This document shows positions 63,877-64,000 of a DNA stretch of 64,000 nucleotides, in pieces (position 1 is the first letter of the stretch; the number at the start of each line of letters is the position of its first letter). The position numbers were made by a program, and so were the translations under genes. Origin of the DNA: Terriglobia bacterium (GTDB taxonomy: Bacteria > Acidobacteriota > Terriglobia > Acidiferrales > UBA7541). The DNA is taken from the NCBI GenBank assembly GCA_020073485.1, contig JAIQFB010000015.1, positions 1 through 64,000 of the forward strand. The letters are read 5' to 3'. Below the pieces are notes generated by a model, which had not been told where the DNA came from, made no database searches, and saw only the letters and a program-made list of their open reading frames with translations.

Positions 63877-64000
63877 TTAGCCAGATGTAGCGGAAGCTGC
63901 CACCGCAAGATACTCGCGTGCGCGCGCGCCGGGATTTTCCGCTCGGATCAAATCGCTGATCACCGCCAGCGAATCCGCGCCGGCGCGGTAAACTTCCGCG
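63877..64000 (-). CDS. Thiamine-phosphate synthase-like C-terminus (cut by window edge)
   Basis: The reverse strand enters from the right edge and reads AEVYRAGADSLAVISDLIRA, ENPGARAREYLAVAAS and a stop at 63877. The AGADSLAVISDL segment is the C-terminal phosphate-binding part of ThiE-type TIM barrels. Only 41 residues are visible. Confidence 0.6.
   Translation of the reverse strand, partial: AEVYRAGADSLAVISDLIRAENPGARAREYLAVAASATSG

Overview
The window looks like a chromosomal segment of a high-GC, Gram-negative soil bacterium, most likely an Acidobacteriota member (Terriglobia/Koribacter-like). This rests on the style of the proteins, the dense scatter of short inverted repeats between genes, and the housekeeping gene mix. 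It is inferred from reading, not from a database search. No rRNA, tRNA, CRISPR array, transposase or prophage was recognised. Both edges cut genes: a YihY/BrkB membrane protein on the left and a ThiE-like C-terminus on the right.

Region by region. (1) 0.5-11.7 kb: a reductive pyrimidine catabolism island: beta-ureidopropionase, class III aminotransferase, NCS1 permease, PreA, PreT and dihydropyrimidinase, with a few unrelated genes between. (2) 11.7-22.8 kb: PilZ and helical-repeat proteins, then a peptidoglycan/MurNAc salvage cluster: BadF-type sugar kinase, sodium-solute symporter, NamZ (DUF1343), a NagZ-beta-lactamase-fold fusion, MurQ and MurA. (3) 23.2-28.7 kb: rpsO-pnp, a pterin operon (two PTPS paralogues and folE with 4-nt overlaps) and a glycosyltransferase. 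(4) 29-34 kb: a TlpA thioredoxin, a GlcG pseudogene split by a 35-nt palindromic element, and a copper module (CsoR, CopA, Met-rich protein). (5) 34.9-37.1 kb: a decayed PilB remnant, a PilZ protein and PilT. (6) 37.8-42.0 kb: bioB-bioF-bioD-bioA. (7) 42.3-45.4 kb: P-loop kinase, thrC and an ion channel. (8) 46.5-50.6 kb: dapE-dapB-dapA-dapD behind what reads as a lysine riboswitch. (9) 51.8-54.2 kb: a polytopic membrane protein and broken gene ends. (10) 54.4-60.6 kb: a SAM-II riboswitch with terminator in front of a divergent threonine-synthase-like PLP enzyme and a ThiS/MoaD-like sulfur carrier, then an attenuator-like leader before siroheme genes, then asd and lysC. (11) 60.7-64 kb: two APC amino-acid permeases and the ThiE-like end.

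The most interesting system is region 10. SAM control of a threonine-synthase paralogue paired with a ubiquitin-like sulfur carrier, beside siroheme (sulfite reductase cofactor) and aspartate-family genes, suggests homocysteine made from O-phosphohomoserine and a protein thiocarboxylate. The ordinary thrC lies 11 kb away. Second is the behaviour of the dispersed repeats: four families recur, one supplies stop codons to at least five genes, one is read as part of a signal peptide, and one has inserted into a gene and also sits on the lysine riboswitch's closing stem.
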